DNA of 64,000 nucleotides from Bacteroidales bacterium. Lineage in GTDB: Bacteria; Bacteroidota; Bacteroidia; Bacteroidales; VadinHA17. The stretch spans positions 1-64,000 of the forward strand of contig JANTGF010000010.1 in assembly GCA_024763075.1 (NCBI GenBank), written 5' to 3'. The notes beneath the pieces were generated by a model. The model searched no databases. It saw only the letters and a list, made by a program, of their open reading frames with translations, and was not told the origin of the DNA. Position 1 is the stretch's first letter; the number at the start of each line of letters is the position of its first letter. Shown one piece after another: positions 51,799-59,523 of this stretch. The position numbers were made by a program, and so were the translations under genes.

Positions 51799-52470
51799 AT
51801 GGAAATCCATAAAATAAAATCAGGCATCACCAATTGCTACATAATAGGTGATAAAAGCAAGGTTCTTATTGATACCGGTATGCCAGGTGAATTTGATAAG
51901 TTTAAACAGAGCCTGAAGGATTTGGATATTGCTCCGGAACAAATTTCATACCTTATTATTACCCATGGCCATTGGGATAATATTGGGAATGCCAGTAAGA
52001 TAAAAGACTTGACAGGTGCAAAGGTCTTGGCGCATAAAAACGACAGGGAACTAATTGAAGAAGGCAGAAAATTCATTCCTTCCGGCGTTACAAAATGGGG
52101 CAAAATCTTACGGCCCCTTTTAAATCTGATGATTAAAAAATTCTCCATGGAACCCACACAGGTGGATATTGAAATTAATGATGAGGATTTCTCCCTGGAA
52201 AAATTCGGGGTAAAAGGCAGGATTCTGTTTACTCCGGGCCATTCTCCCGGTTCTGTATCAGTTTTACTTGACACAGGAGAAGCTTTTGTGGGTGACATGG
52301 CCATGAATGCTCTTCCTTTGACCATCTGTCCGGAACTTCCTATTTTTGCAGAAGATTTGGCTGAAGTAAAAACCAGCTGGGAAAAACTGATAGCCAAAGG
52401 TGCCACAACCATCTATCCTGCCAATGGTGATGCTTTTTTGATCAGTAAAATATCTGATAAAATAGCTTAA
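51799..52470 (+). CDS. Metallo-beta-lactamase-fold hydrolase with altered metal motif
   Basis: 223 aa. The MBL fold is clear: ITNCYIIGDKSKVLIDTGMP, then ITHGHWDNIGNASKIKDLTG (about 54-73), GRILFTPGHSPGSVSVLLDTG, and AFVGDMAMN. The usual HxHxDH is HGHWDN, so the last His (second zinc site) is Asn. His in GHSPGS and Asp in VGDM are kept. The enzyme may bind one metal or act on a thioester, lactone or phosphoester with altered chemistry. It is cytosolic and sits between flavodoxin-fold and ferredoxin genes, a context reminiscent of flavodiiron proteins though the fold here is a separate polypeptide and lacks their motif. Confidence 0.88.
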   Translation: MEIHKIKSGITNCYIIGDKSKVLIDTGMPGEFDKFKQSLKDLDIAPEQISYLIITHGHWDNIGNASKIKDLTGAKVLAHKNDRELIEEGRKFIPSGVTKWGKILRPLLNLMIKKFSMEPTQVDIEINDEDFSLEKFGVKGRILFTPGHSPGSVSVLLDTGEAFVGDMAMNALPLTICPELPIFAEDLAEVKTSWEKLIAKGATTIYPANGDAFLISKISDKIA

Positions 52471-52528
52471 ATAATTTTAAACAACAATCTGAATTTGTTT
52501 ACAAACAGACCTGATTCATGAGACCGGG

Positions 52529-53599
52529 ATGACAAAGAATACAAAAAAAAAATACAAGAAAATCCTGATCTGGAACTTTTCAGGTACCGGTAATGCCCGT
52601 TTTTCAGCAAACTATATTGCTAAAACTGCACGAGAGGCCGGATATCATCAGGTTTCTGTATATAACATCGCAGATAAGCAACAGGATTATTCTGAAATTC
52701 AAAACAATTGTCTTATTGGCTTTTGTTTCCCGACGCATGGCTTTAACGCACCCCCAATTGTCCTGAAATTCATCTGGAATTTTCCAGGGAGAAAAGCAGA
52801 TGTTTTCCTCCTGAACACCAGAGCAGGCATGAAATTCTTCAATATTCATACACCGGGTATCGGTGGCCTTGCTTTATGGTTACCGGCACTTATTCTTCTG
52901 ATAAAAGGCTATAATCCCATTGGTTTCCGTCCCATTGATTTGCCCTCAAACTGGATATACCTGCACCCTGGACTGAACTCTAATGCCAAACAATTTATTC
53001 AAAACCGCAGCAGTATAACCTTGAGGAATTTTACGCATAAAATTTTAAAAGGAAAGTCCGTCTTGAACGGATGGCTCTGGTTTCCATTGGATATCATGCT
53101 GGTACCCATTTCCCTGGGATATTATTTATATGGCCGTTTTGTGCTTTCTAAAACATATTTTGCAAGCTATAAATGCACCAATTGCGGACTTTGCATTAGG
53201 AATTGTCCGGTCGGTGCTATAAAATATGTAAATAACCGGCCCTACTGGACTTTCAGCTGTGAAAGCTGTATGAGATGTATCAACCATTGCCCAGAGAGAG
53301 CCATCGAAACAGCTCACGGATACTCCTTTCTAATCTGGTGGTTGGCCTTTTCCATTGTTCCCATGTTCATTTTAAATGGATTGTTAAAGTATCGTATTAT
53401 TAGTGCTGAATTATACCATGAACATTATAGTTTGCTGTTTAATATTATAACTTTCATTTTTGGATTCATCATTTTCTTTTTTGGTTATCTGATCCTTCAT
53501 CAGCTTCTCCGGGTAAGGATACTAAACAAATTGATTACATTTACATCCTTTACCCGGTTTAAGTTCTGGAAAAGATATAAAAATGAATATCCGGTGTAA
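52529..53599 (+). CDS. Membrane flavodoxin-ferredoxin protein (EFR1-like)
   Basis: 356 aa. Residues 10-165 form a flavodoxin-like domain starting ILIWNFSGTGNARFSANYIA (FMN loop), with GFCFPTHGFNAPPIVLKF. Two 4Fe-4S motifs follow: CTNCGLCIRNCP (about 215-226) and CESCMRCINHCP (about 249-260). Two to three transmembrane helices close the protein (about 270-290 and 305-330). The architecture is that of EFR1-type ferredoxin proteins, extended by a membrane anchor. It probably moves electrons between flavin and iron-sulfur partners at the inner membrane. It lies 58 bases after the MBL-fold gene and 33 before the VOC gene. Confidence 0.87.
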   Translation: MTKNTKKKYKKILIWNFSGTGNARFSANYIAKTAREAGYHQVSVYNIADKQQDYSEIQNNCLIGFCFPTHGFNAPPIVLKFIWNFPGRKADVFLLNTRAGMKFFNIHTPGIGGLALWLPALILLIKGYNPIGFRPIDLPSNWIYLHPGLNSNAKQFIQNRSSITLRNFTHKILKGKSVLNGWLWFPLDIMLVPISLGYYLYGRFVLSKTYFASYKCTNCGLCIRNCPVGAIKYVNNRPYWTFSCESCMRCINHCPERAIETAHGYSFLIWWLAFSIVPMFILNGLLKYRIISAELYHEHYSLLFNIITFIFGFIIFFFGYLILHQLLRVRILNKLITFTSFTRFKFWKRYKNEYPV

Positions 53600-53632
53600 A
53601 AAGCTATAAATAACATTAAAGAAAAGAAAATA

Positions 53633-54325
53633 ATGACTGTAATTGTTCATACCCCTACCTCAGATCTTAAAAGCAGTTTAGACTTTTATAAAAAACTGGA
53701 TTTTTGTGTAATCTCTGAAAAAAAACCTTTGCTTGTCTCTGACGGGAAAGTGCAAATTGAAATTAATCCTGACAGGTTTGCCCGTGCAGGAATAACATTG
53801 TACAGAGAAGGCCTGAAAACCGGGCTGGATGACTTAAAGAAGATTTCAACCATTCTTGAAACACAGGATGGTTATTTGCTGAATGCTCCCAGTGGAACAT
53901 GGGTCTATCTTAAGGAAACAAAAGATTCTAATGATTTCAATACAGTAGATGTATGCACCTCTGTATTAGGCAATTTTTCCGGAATAAGCATAGAAACCAT
54001 TGCCTTTGATCAATCTGTGAGTTTTTGGGAAATTTTAGGTTTTCAGGTGATCATGGGTTCCAGACAGGAAAGCTGGATAAGCCTGAAAAACGAAAATGGG
54101 TTTATAATAAGTCTGATGAAAGCGCTTACCTGTCCACATTTATTCTTCAACCCCTCAATGACATATTTTAACGGTAAGAATAATCTGTCCGTAATTAAAA
54201 AGATAAGGGAGCTGGAAGTTCCCATAACAGAAGAGATTACACAGTTTAATCCAGATGGGATAGCGGATAATATTCTTATCAGAGATCCCGGCGGACTGGC
54301 TTTTTTTATTTTTAATGATGGATAA
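53633..54325 (+). CDS. Two-module VOC (glyoxalase-fold) protein
   Basis: 230 aa. Two VOC modules are in tandem: about 1-95 (VIVHTPTSDLKSSLDFYKKL) and about 115-230 (ETIAFDQSVSFWEILGFQVI, ending IRDPGGLAFFIFND). Metal-ligand His/Glu positions are only partly evident, so either a metalloenzyme (lyase, dioxygenase, epimerase) or a binding protein is possible. It is the last gene of the redox cassette; a perfect GCGCGAA palindrome 13 bases after the stop may serve as its transcription end. Confidence 0.8.
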   Translation: MTVIVHTPTSDLKSSLDFYKKLDFCVISEKKPLLVSDGKVQIEINPDRFARAGITLYREGLKTGLDDLKKISTILETQDGYLLNAPSGTWVYLKETKDSNDFNTVDVCTSVLGNFSGISIETIAFDQSVSFWEILGFQVIMGSRQESWISLKNENGFIISLMKALTCPHLFFNPSMTYFNGKNNLSVIKKIRELEVPITEEITQFNPDGIADNILIRDPGGLAFFIFNDG

Positions 54326-54338
54326 ATTAAAGCACTTC

Positions 54339-55008
54339 TACCGCGCGAATCCCTTCGCGCGGTAATTTGCAAGTGTTACAACAGAAAAACATTTTCATTC
54401 CGGTGCTACATAGCCTTATTTTTCTGTCGGGCATTTCATTGCGCCGGGGTTTAGTATTGGATCATATAAACCCCGACTTGAAAGCCGGGGCTAAATTATT
54501 ACACCCTTACAGGGCTGGGAGAAGAATTTTGACTAATCATATACGTAAATTTCCCCTCCTTTTTTCAAGGAGTGGTGTCATGACGGAGTACGTCATGACG
54601 AGGAGGTCCTGCCCGTGTGCAGGCTGGTTTTGGCTGCTGCCGCGCAAATACCTTCGCGTGGTAATTTTCTATATACCACATACTGAATTGTCCAGGGACG
54701 AATGCAAGTGTTCCAATAGAAAAATTTTTTCATTCCGGCGCTACATAGCATTGTTCTTTTTCCTGGCATTTCATTGCGCCGGGGTTATGTATTTGATTAT
54801 GTAACCCCGACTTGAAAGTCGGGGCTATAATATTACGCCTTACAGGGCTGGGAGAAGAATTTTGGCGAATCATATACGTAAAATTCCCCTCCTTTTTTCA
54901 AGGAGGGGTGTTATGACGGAGTACGTCATGACGGGGAGGTACGGCCTGGGCAGTTGCCAGTTTCTTTAGCTACCGCGCGAATCCCTTCGCGTGGTAAAGC
55001 TCAACATA
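54339..55008. repeat. Modular hairpin repeat cluster C (two tandem units)
   Basis: No gene is seen in 54326-55468. Two units about 335 bp apart run in the same order: GCGCGAA palindrome (54339-54364, a perfect 11-bp stem TACCGCGCGAA/TTCGCGCGGTA with loop TCCC; repeated at 54637-54662 and 54971-54996); CCGGCGC..GCGCCGG; CCCCGAC..GTCGGGG (54471-54490 and 54805-54824); GCCC-TTACA-GGGC; CCCCTCCTT..AAGGAGGGG; GTCATGACG-GAGTA-CGTCATGAC (54577-54599 and near 54912). After 54996 a third unit starts and is broken by the MITE at 55009-55220. Confidence 0.9.
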
Positions 55009-55220
55009 GGGTTTGCTGAAAAAGTTCAGAACATGCCATATACGAAGCTGCAAGGTAAAGCTGAGCCGTAGCAATGAAGTAGATGGTATGTTATGGGCTA
55101 ACAATAGTAAAAAATGCAAGATTTTTAGTAAAAACCTATAATAAATCTGGCATTTGGAATGAAATACGCACTTTTATATAATTGATTATTGGAAGTTTAA
55201 GTGTTTTTCAGCAAACACTT
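55009..55220. mobile_element. MITE (212 bp) inserted in a hairpin repeat
   Basis: The ends share GTTTGCTGAAAAA (55011-55023, and the reverse complement at 55203-55217) as terminal inverted repeats. The element is flanked by CATA on both sides (55005-55008 and 55221-55224). Removing it restores the join seen in the intact repeat at 32834-32850, where the junction reads CTACATACCACAC. It has no coding capacity. A solitary copy of the left end occurs at 21845-21860. Confidence 0.85.
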
Positions 55221-55294
55221 CATACCACACGCTGGATTGTCCAGGGACGAATGCAGGTGTTACAGGGATGGTCCGGCCCAGGGAACAGACCACA

Positions 55295-55327
55295 AGTCAG
55301 GAGGTGACCCTGAATCACCTCCTGACT
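55295..55327. repeat. Perfect 13-bp hairpin before the GH95 gene
   Basis: AGTCAGGAGGTGA-CCCTGAA-TCACCTCCTGACT. It has an A-tract, not a T-tract, on its plus-strand 3' side, so it is not a standard terminator for plus-strand transcripts. It lies upstream of the GH95 -7 box. Confidence 0.7.
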
Positions 55328-55400
55328 AAAAAACATGCCCGTTTCATACAATATTCCAATTATTTCATCATATATGGTTCTTATGAAAAGGTTTTTTGAT

Positions 55401-55408
55401 TACTTTCG
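55401..55408 (+). promoter_or_regulatory. Candidate -7 box for the GH95-sulfatase pair
   Basis: TACTTTCG, the same octamer as at gyrA, 60 nt before the start codon. Confidence 0.4.
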
Positions 55409-55468
55409 TTTCAAAACAGAAAAAGAAACCATTTCTATCGTTTTTCAACTAAAATACTTTCTACCAAC

Positions 55469-57838
55469 ATGAAAAAAAACCTATTTATCCTGCTGGCCGG
55501 AATATTCATTCTAATATCCTGCAATGAAAATGAAATTACCCTGAAACAGCCCGATGTAAAATTATGGTACACACAGCCTGCCACAAACTGGCTTGAAGCA
55601 ATACCGGTGGGAAACGGACGCCTTGGAGCCATGGTATTCGGGGGTACTTACCGGGAAAGAATCCAGCTAAATGAAGAAAGTATCTGGGCAGGTCAACCCC
55701 TGAACAACAACAATCCGGAAGCACTGAAACACCTCGACAAATTACAACAACTATTGATTTCCGGAAAGGTGGAGGAAGCTTACAAACTGGTTGGAAAGTA
55801 CTATATCGGTACGCCCCCCAGGGTTCGTTCCTATCAGCCTGCCGGAGATATTATAATCATTTCCGACAGCACAGGTCCCATTACAGGCTTTAAAAGAGAA
55901 TTAATACTGGAGACTGGAATTGCCCGGACTACATACAAAATCGGGAATACAAAGTACATCAGGGAGGTTTTTGCCTCCGCCCCTGACAATATTATTGTGA
56001 TTCATGTAAAAGCTGAAGGACCGGGAAAAATAGATTCTGAGATATTCCTTAGCCGTGAAAAAGATGCCACCGTTTCAGTTCAGGGAAACAACCAACTGGT
56101 AATGAAGGGGCAGATCATGGATGCACCTGACCCCCAATCAGGCCCGGGTGGAAAACATATGCGTTTTGCTGAAATTCTAAAAGTAAAAAACCCGAAAGGC
56201 ACCGTTTCAGCTGGTGATACAAGCCTGACAATCAGGGATGCCAAAGAACTAACCCTCTGTTTCACAGCAATAACGGATTATGATTCAAAAACACTGGGTT
56301 TTAACAGAAATATTAATACTGAAAATGAATGCAGGAAGATACTTGAGCAGGTAGAAGGCAAAACATATGAAAAAATCCGGTCAGATCATATCAGAAACCA
56401 TGCTGCTTTGTTCAACAGGGTAAGCCTGAAGCTTCCTGAAACAGAAATATCATTACTATCCACAGATCAGAGATTGGAAGCCATTAAACAGGGAAAGAGC
56501 GATCCTGCATTTGCAGCTCTCTATTTTCAGTATGGACGGTACCTGCTGATGGGAAGTTCCCGCTCTCCGGGAGTTTTACCGGCAAATCTGCAGGGTGTAT
56601 GGAATGATAAGTTCAAAGCTCCATGGAATGCCGATTTTCATACCAATATCAACCTGCAAATGAATTATTGGCCTGCTGAGATTGGTAATCTTCCGGAATG
56701 TGTTACCCCCTTAAGTCATTTTATGCATCAACTCAGGGCTCCCGGAGCACGCACTGCAAGTGAAATGTACGGCGCAAGGGGATGGACTTTCCATCACCTG
56801 ACTGATCCCTTTGGCAGAACAGGTGTAATGGATGGACCATGGGGCGCAACACCCATGGATGGACCCTGGATGACCTTCCCTCTCTGGAGACATTATGAAT
56901 ACACCCTGGATACAACTTACCTGAAGGAAACAGCCTACCCTTTGATGAAAGGAGCAGCTCAGTTTGTTATGGATTTCCTGATTGAAGATAAGGAAGGCCA
57001 TCTGGTCACCGCTCCTTCCAGCTCACCGGAAAATGCATATTATATCCCGGGAACAGACAGGAAGTCGGTTTTGACCTATGCTTCAACCATGGATATTGAA
57101 ATAATCACTGCATTGTTTCATAATACAATTAAAGCTACGGAAATTCTTCAAAGGGACCAGGAGTTAAAAGATAGTCTCACAAGCATTTTAAAGCAATTAC
57201 CCCCCCTGAAGATTGGAAAAGACAGCACTCTGCAGGAATGGATAAAGGATTACCGGGAGGTTCAGCCGGGACACCGGCATATTTCTCATTTACTGGCTTT
57301 GTATCCATTAAATCAGATTAGTCCCGATAAACCGGAACTCTATGAAGCCGCAAGAAAAACCATTGAAAGGCGTCTGTCACATGGAGGCGGCCATACGGGC
57401 TGGAGCCGTGCCTGGATCGTTAATTTTTATGACCGGCTGCATATGCCGGAGGAAGCTCATAAACATTTGATGCTGCTTTTCAGGAAATCAACTCTTTCGA
57501 ACCTTTTTGATACCCACCCGCCTTTCCAGATTGACGGGAATTTTGGCGGTGCCGCCGGAATTGCTGGAATGCTTTTGCAATCACAGGAGAATCAGATACG
57601 CATCCTCCCTGCCCTCCCTGCTGAATGGGATCATGGACAGGTGAAAGGCCTGAAGGCCCGCGGTAATTTCACCATGGATATTACATGGGAAAATCATCAG
57701 TTAAAAGAACTCAGGATAGAGTCTTTTGGAAATTTACCCTGTAAAATTATTTACGGAGATCACGAAGTTTCTTTTGATGCAAAAGAAAACGAATTATACG
57801 TTTTTAATGAAAATCTGAAATTGATAAATAAAAATTGA
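55469..57838 (+). CDS. GH95 alpha-L-fucosidase or galactosidase, lipoprotein
   Basis: 789 aa. It has a lipoprotein signal with ILISC and Cys18. The GH95 N-terminal domain starts at about 30 (LWYTQPATNWLEAIPVGNGR, LNEESIWAGQP). The (alpha/alpha)6 barrel carries the family residues: FHTNINLQMNYWPAE (about 390-404, two Asn), APSSSPENAYY (Glu near 520) and HPPFQIDGNFGG (Asp near 690). GH95 enzymes cleave terminal 1,2-alpha-L-fucose, and some cleave L-galactose, by inversion. It is followed 10 bases later by a sulfatase, a pairing that suggests removal of sulfate and fucose from the same chain. Confidence 0.94.
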   Translation: MKKNLFILLAGIFILISCNENEITLKQPDVKLWYTQPATNWLEAIPVGNGRLGAMVFGGTYRERIQLNEESIWAGQPLNNNNPEALKHLDKLQQLLISGKVEEAYKLVGKYYIGTPPRVRSYQPAGDIIIISDSTGPITGFKRELILETGIARTTYKIGNTKYIREVFASAPDNIIVIHVKAEGPGKIDSEIFLSREKDATVSVQGNNQLVMKGQIMDAPDPQSGPGGKHMRFAEILKVKNPKGTVSAGDTSLTIRDAKELTLCFTAITDYDSKTLGFNRNINTENECRKILEQVEGKTYEKIRSDHIRNHAALFNRVSLKLPETEISLLSTDQRLEAIKQGKSDPAFAALYFQYGRYLLMGSSRSPGVLPANLQGVWNDKFKAPWNADFHTNINLQMNYWPAEIGNLPECVTPLSHFMHQLRAPGARTASEMYGARGWTFHHLTDPFGRTGVMDGPWGATPMDGPWMTFPLWRHYEYTLDTTYLKETAYPLMKGAAQFVMDFLIEDKEGHLVTAPSSSPENAYYIPGTDRKSVLTYASTMDIEIITALFHNTIKATEILQRDQELKDSLTSILKQLPPLKIGKDSTLQEWIKDYREVQPGHRHISHLLALYPLNQISPDKPELYEAARKTIERRLSHGGGHTGWSRAWIVNFYDRLHMPEEAHKHLMLLFRKSTLSNLFDTHPPFQIDGNFGGAAGIAGMLLQSQENQIRILPALPAEWDHGQVKGLKARGNFTMDITWENHQLKELRIESFGNLPCKIIYGDHEVSFDAKENELYVFNENLKLINKN

Positions 57839-57848
57839 TGTATTACCT

Positions 57849-59468
57849 ATGAGAAATATACTATTTACCGCAATTATCTGGTTTATGACAATCCTTATTC
57901 AAGGATGTACACAAAAACCTCCGGAACAAAAACGCCCAAACATTCTATTTGCCATCAGTGATGATCAATCTTTTGAGCATACAAGTTTTAAGGGCTGTAA
58001 ATTCATTCAAACTCCGGCCTTTGACAGAATAGCAAAGGAAGGCGTATATTTCTCCAACTGCATTGCCGGTTCTCCGGGTTGCGCACCATCCAGAAGCTCT
58101 ATTGTAACAGGTCGTTATCACTGGCAAAATGAACAATCCGGACAGCATGCATCCTCCTGGATGAAAAAATACGTCCCGTTTATCGACCTTTTAAATAATA
58201 ACGGGTACATTACAGGCCGTACAGGTAAAGGAGTAGGACCCTTCTATTATGCACGCAATGACCAGGATTCCTTGTGGCGGAAAACGAATGCCGGGGGAAT
58301 TGAACACAGCAGAATTAACCTTAAAGATGAAACTGAAGATCAATATGCAAAAGGCATTTCCAAAAGAGATTATTTTGAGAATTTTAAATATTTCATGGAG
58401 AATGTCAGGGGAGATAAACCCTTTTTCTTCTGGTATGGTGCATATGAGCCCCATAGGGCATATGAAAAGGATTCCTGGAAGCGGATGAGTAAGAAGCTGA
58501 AAGATGTGAATGTACCCGGTTTTCTTCCGGATGATGTCTTGATCAGGGGCGACATCCTGGATTATGCCGTCGAAATAGAATGGTTCGATCTTCATCTTCA
58601 GCGGATGCTGGAATACCTGGAAGAGACAGGAGAACTTGATAATACCATTGTTATTGTAACCTCAGATAACGGAATGCCTTTCCCGCGAGCAAAAGCTAAC
58701 TGTTTTGAGTATGGCGTCCATGTTCCCTTTGCAGTGCGGTTTCCAAAAAGTTTTCCGGGAGGAAGAATAGTGGATGATCCTGTTGGTTTTGCAGATATTG
58801 CACCTACTATTCTGGAAATAACCAAAACTTCTTCCAAAGGAATGTTGCCTGTTTCCGGAAAAAGCTTTTTAAATCTTCTGAAATCTAAAAAACATGGACA
58901 TATTGATCCTTCACGCGAATTTTCACTGGCAGGAAGGGAGCGCCATTCTTCATCAAGATACCGGAATTGGGGGTATCCGCAAAGGGTGATCAGGAATGAG
59001 AACTACATTTATATATGGAATATAAAACCGGACCGCTGGCCGGCAGGTGCTCCCCAAAAGTATGACCCGAAAAACCCCGGCGTTTTGTTGCCCATGTATG
59101 GACTGGATAAAAACGGGAAATTCATTCCAGATGCGGCATTTACCGATATAGATGACTGTCCTTCCAAGACTTTTTTAATTGAAAATCATGGAAAAAGGGA
59201 AATCCATCCTTATTTTGATATGGCAGTTGAAAAAAGACCTGAATTTGAGCTTTATGAACTTATTAAAGATCCATATTGCCTTAATAATTTGGCTGGAAAG
59301 GAAAACTACAGGGAAATCGAAAGCAAAATGAAAAATGAATTAATGGAGGGACTGAAAAGCACAAAAGATCCTCGTGTAGTTGGGCCGGATAAGGAAATTT
59401 TCGATAGTTACAAAAGATATTCACGCATGAGGACTTTTCCTGAACCTGATGGATTAGAACAAAAATAA
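57849..59468 (+). CDS. Lipoprotein sulfatase, heparan-N-sulfatase-like
   Basis: 539 aa. It has a lipoprotein signal with LIQGC and Cys20. The formylglycine site is Cys78 in CAPSRSSIVTGR; other active-site motifs are AISDDQSFEHTS and [14 protein letters not shown]. It is a clear paralogue of the sulfatase at 33023-34645 (shared TPAFDRIAKEG, the pattern ITGRTGKGV / HTGYTAKGL, and IRGDILDYAVEIEWFD / [16 protein letters not shown]), though the two are 23 kb apart and in opposite orientation. It is cotranscribed with the GH95 gene. Its proven relatives act on N-sulfated sugars, but the subfamily in marine bacteria is broader. Confidence 0.93.
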   Translation: MRNILFTAIIWFMTILIQGCTQKPPEQKRPNILFAISDDQSFEHTSFKGCKFIQTPAFDRIAKEGVYFSNCIAGSPGCAPSRSSIVTGRYHWQNEQSGQHASSWMKKYVPFIDLLNNNGYITGRTGKGVGPFYYARNDQDSLWRKTNAGGIEHSRINLKDETEDQYAKGISKRDYFENFKYFMENVRGDKPFFFWYGAYEPHRAYEKDSWKRMSKKLKDVNVPGFLPDDVLIRGDILDYAVEIEWFDLHLQRMLEYLEETGELDNTIVIVTSDNGMPFPRAKANCFEYGVHVPFAVRFPKSFPGGRIVDDPVGFADIAPTILEITKTSSKGMLPVSGKSFLNLLKSKKHGHIDPSREFSLAGRERHSSSRYRNWGYPQRVIRNENYIYIWNIKPDRWPAGAPQKYDPKNPGVLLPMYGLDKNGKFIPDAAFTDIDDCPSKTFLIENHGKREIHPYFDMAVEKRPEFELYELIKDPYCLNNLAGKENYREIESKMKNELMEGLKSTKDPRVVGPDKEIFDSYKRYSRMRTFPEPDGLEQK

Positions 59469-59523
59469 GACTTAAATATTATTTTATTTTTGACCTTTCC
59501 GGGTGTTATTCAGCAGACCCGAA

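Noticed and set aside
51799..53599. Split flavodiiron NO/O2 reductase
   Set aside because: Flavodiiron proteins use an HxExDH metal motif; this MBL protein has HGHWDN and the flavodoxin domain belongs to an EFR1-like ferredoxin protein.
54367..54804. Open frame of about 145 codons through cluster C
   Set aside because: It consists entirely of the hairpin repeat units; equivalent frames in other copies are broken, so it is not a protein gene.
54339..55008. CRISPR array
   Set aside because: Units are about 335 bp with internal palindromes and near-identical throughout; there are no short repeats with unique spacers and no cas genes.
55295..55327. Intrinsic terminator
   Set aside because: The hairpin is perfect, but neither strand has a T-run on its 3' side.
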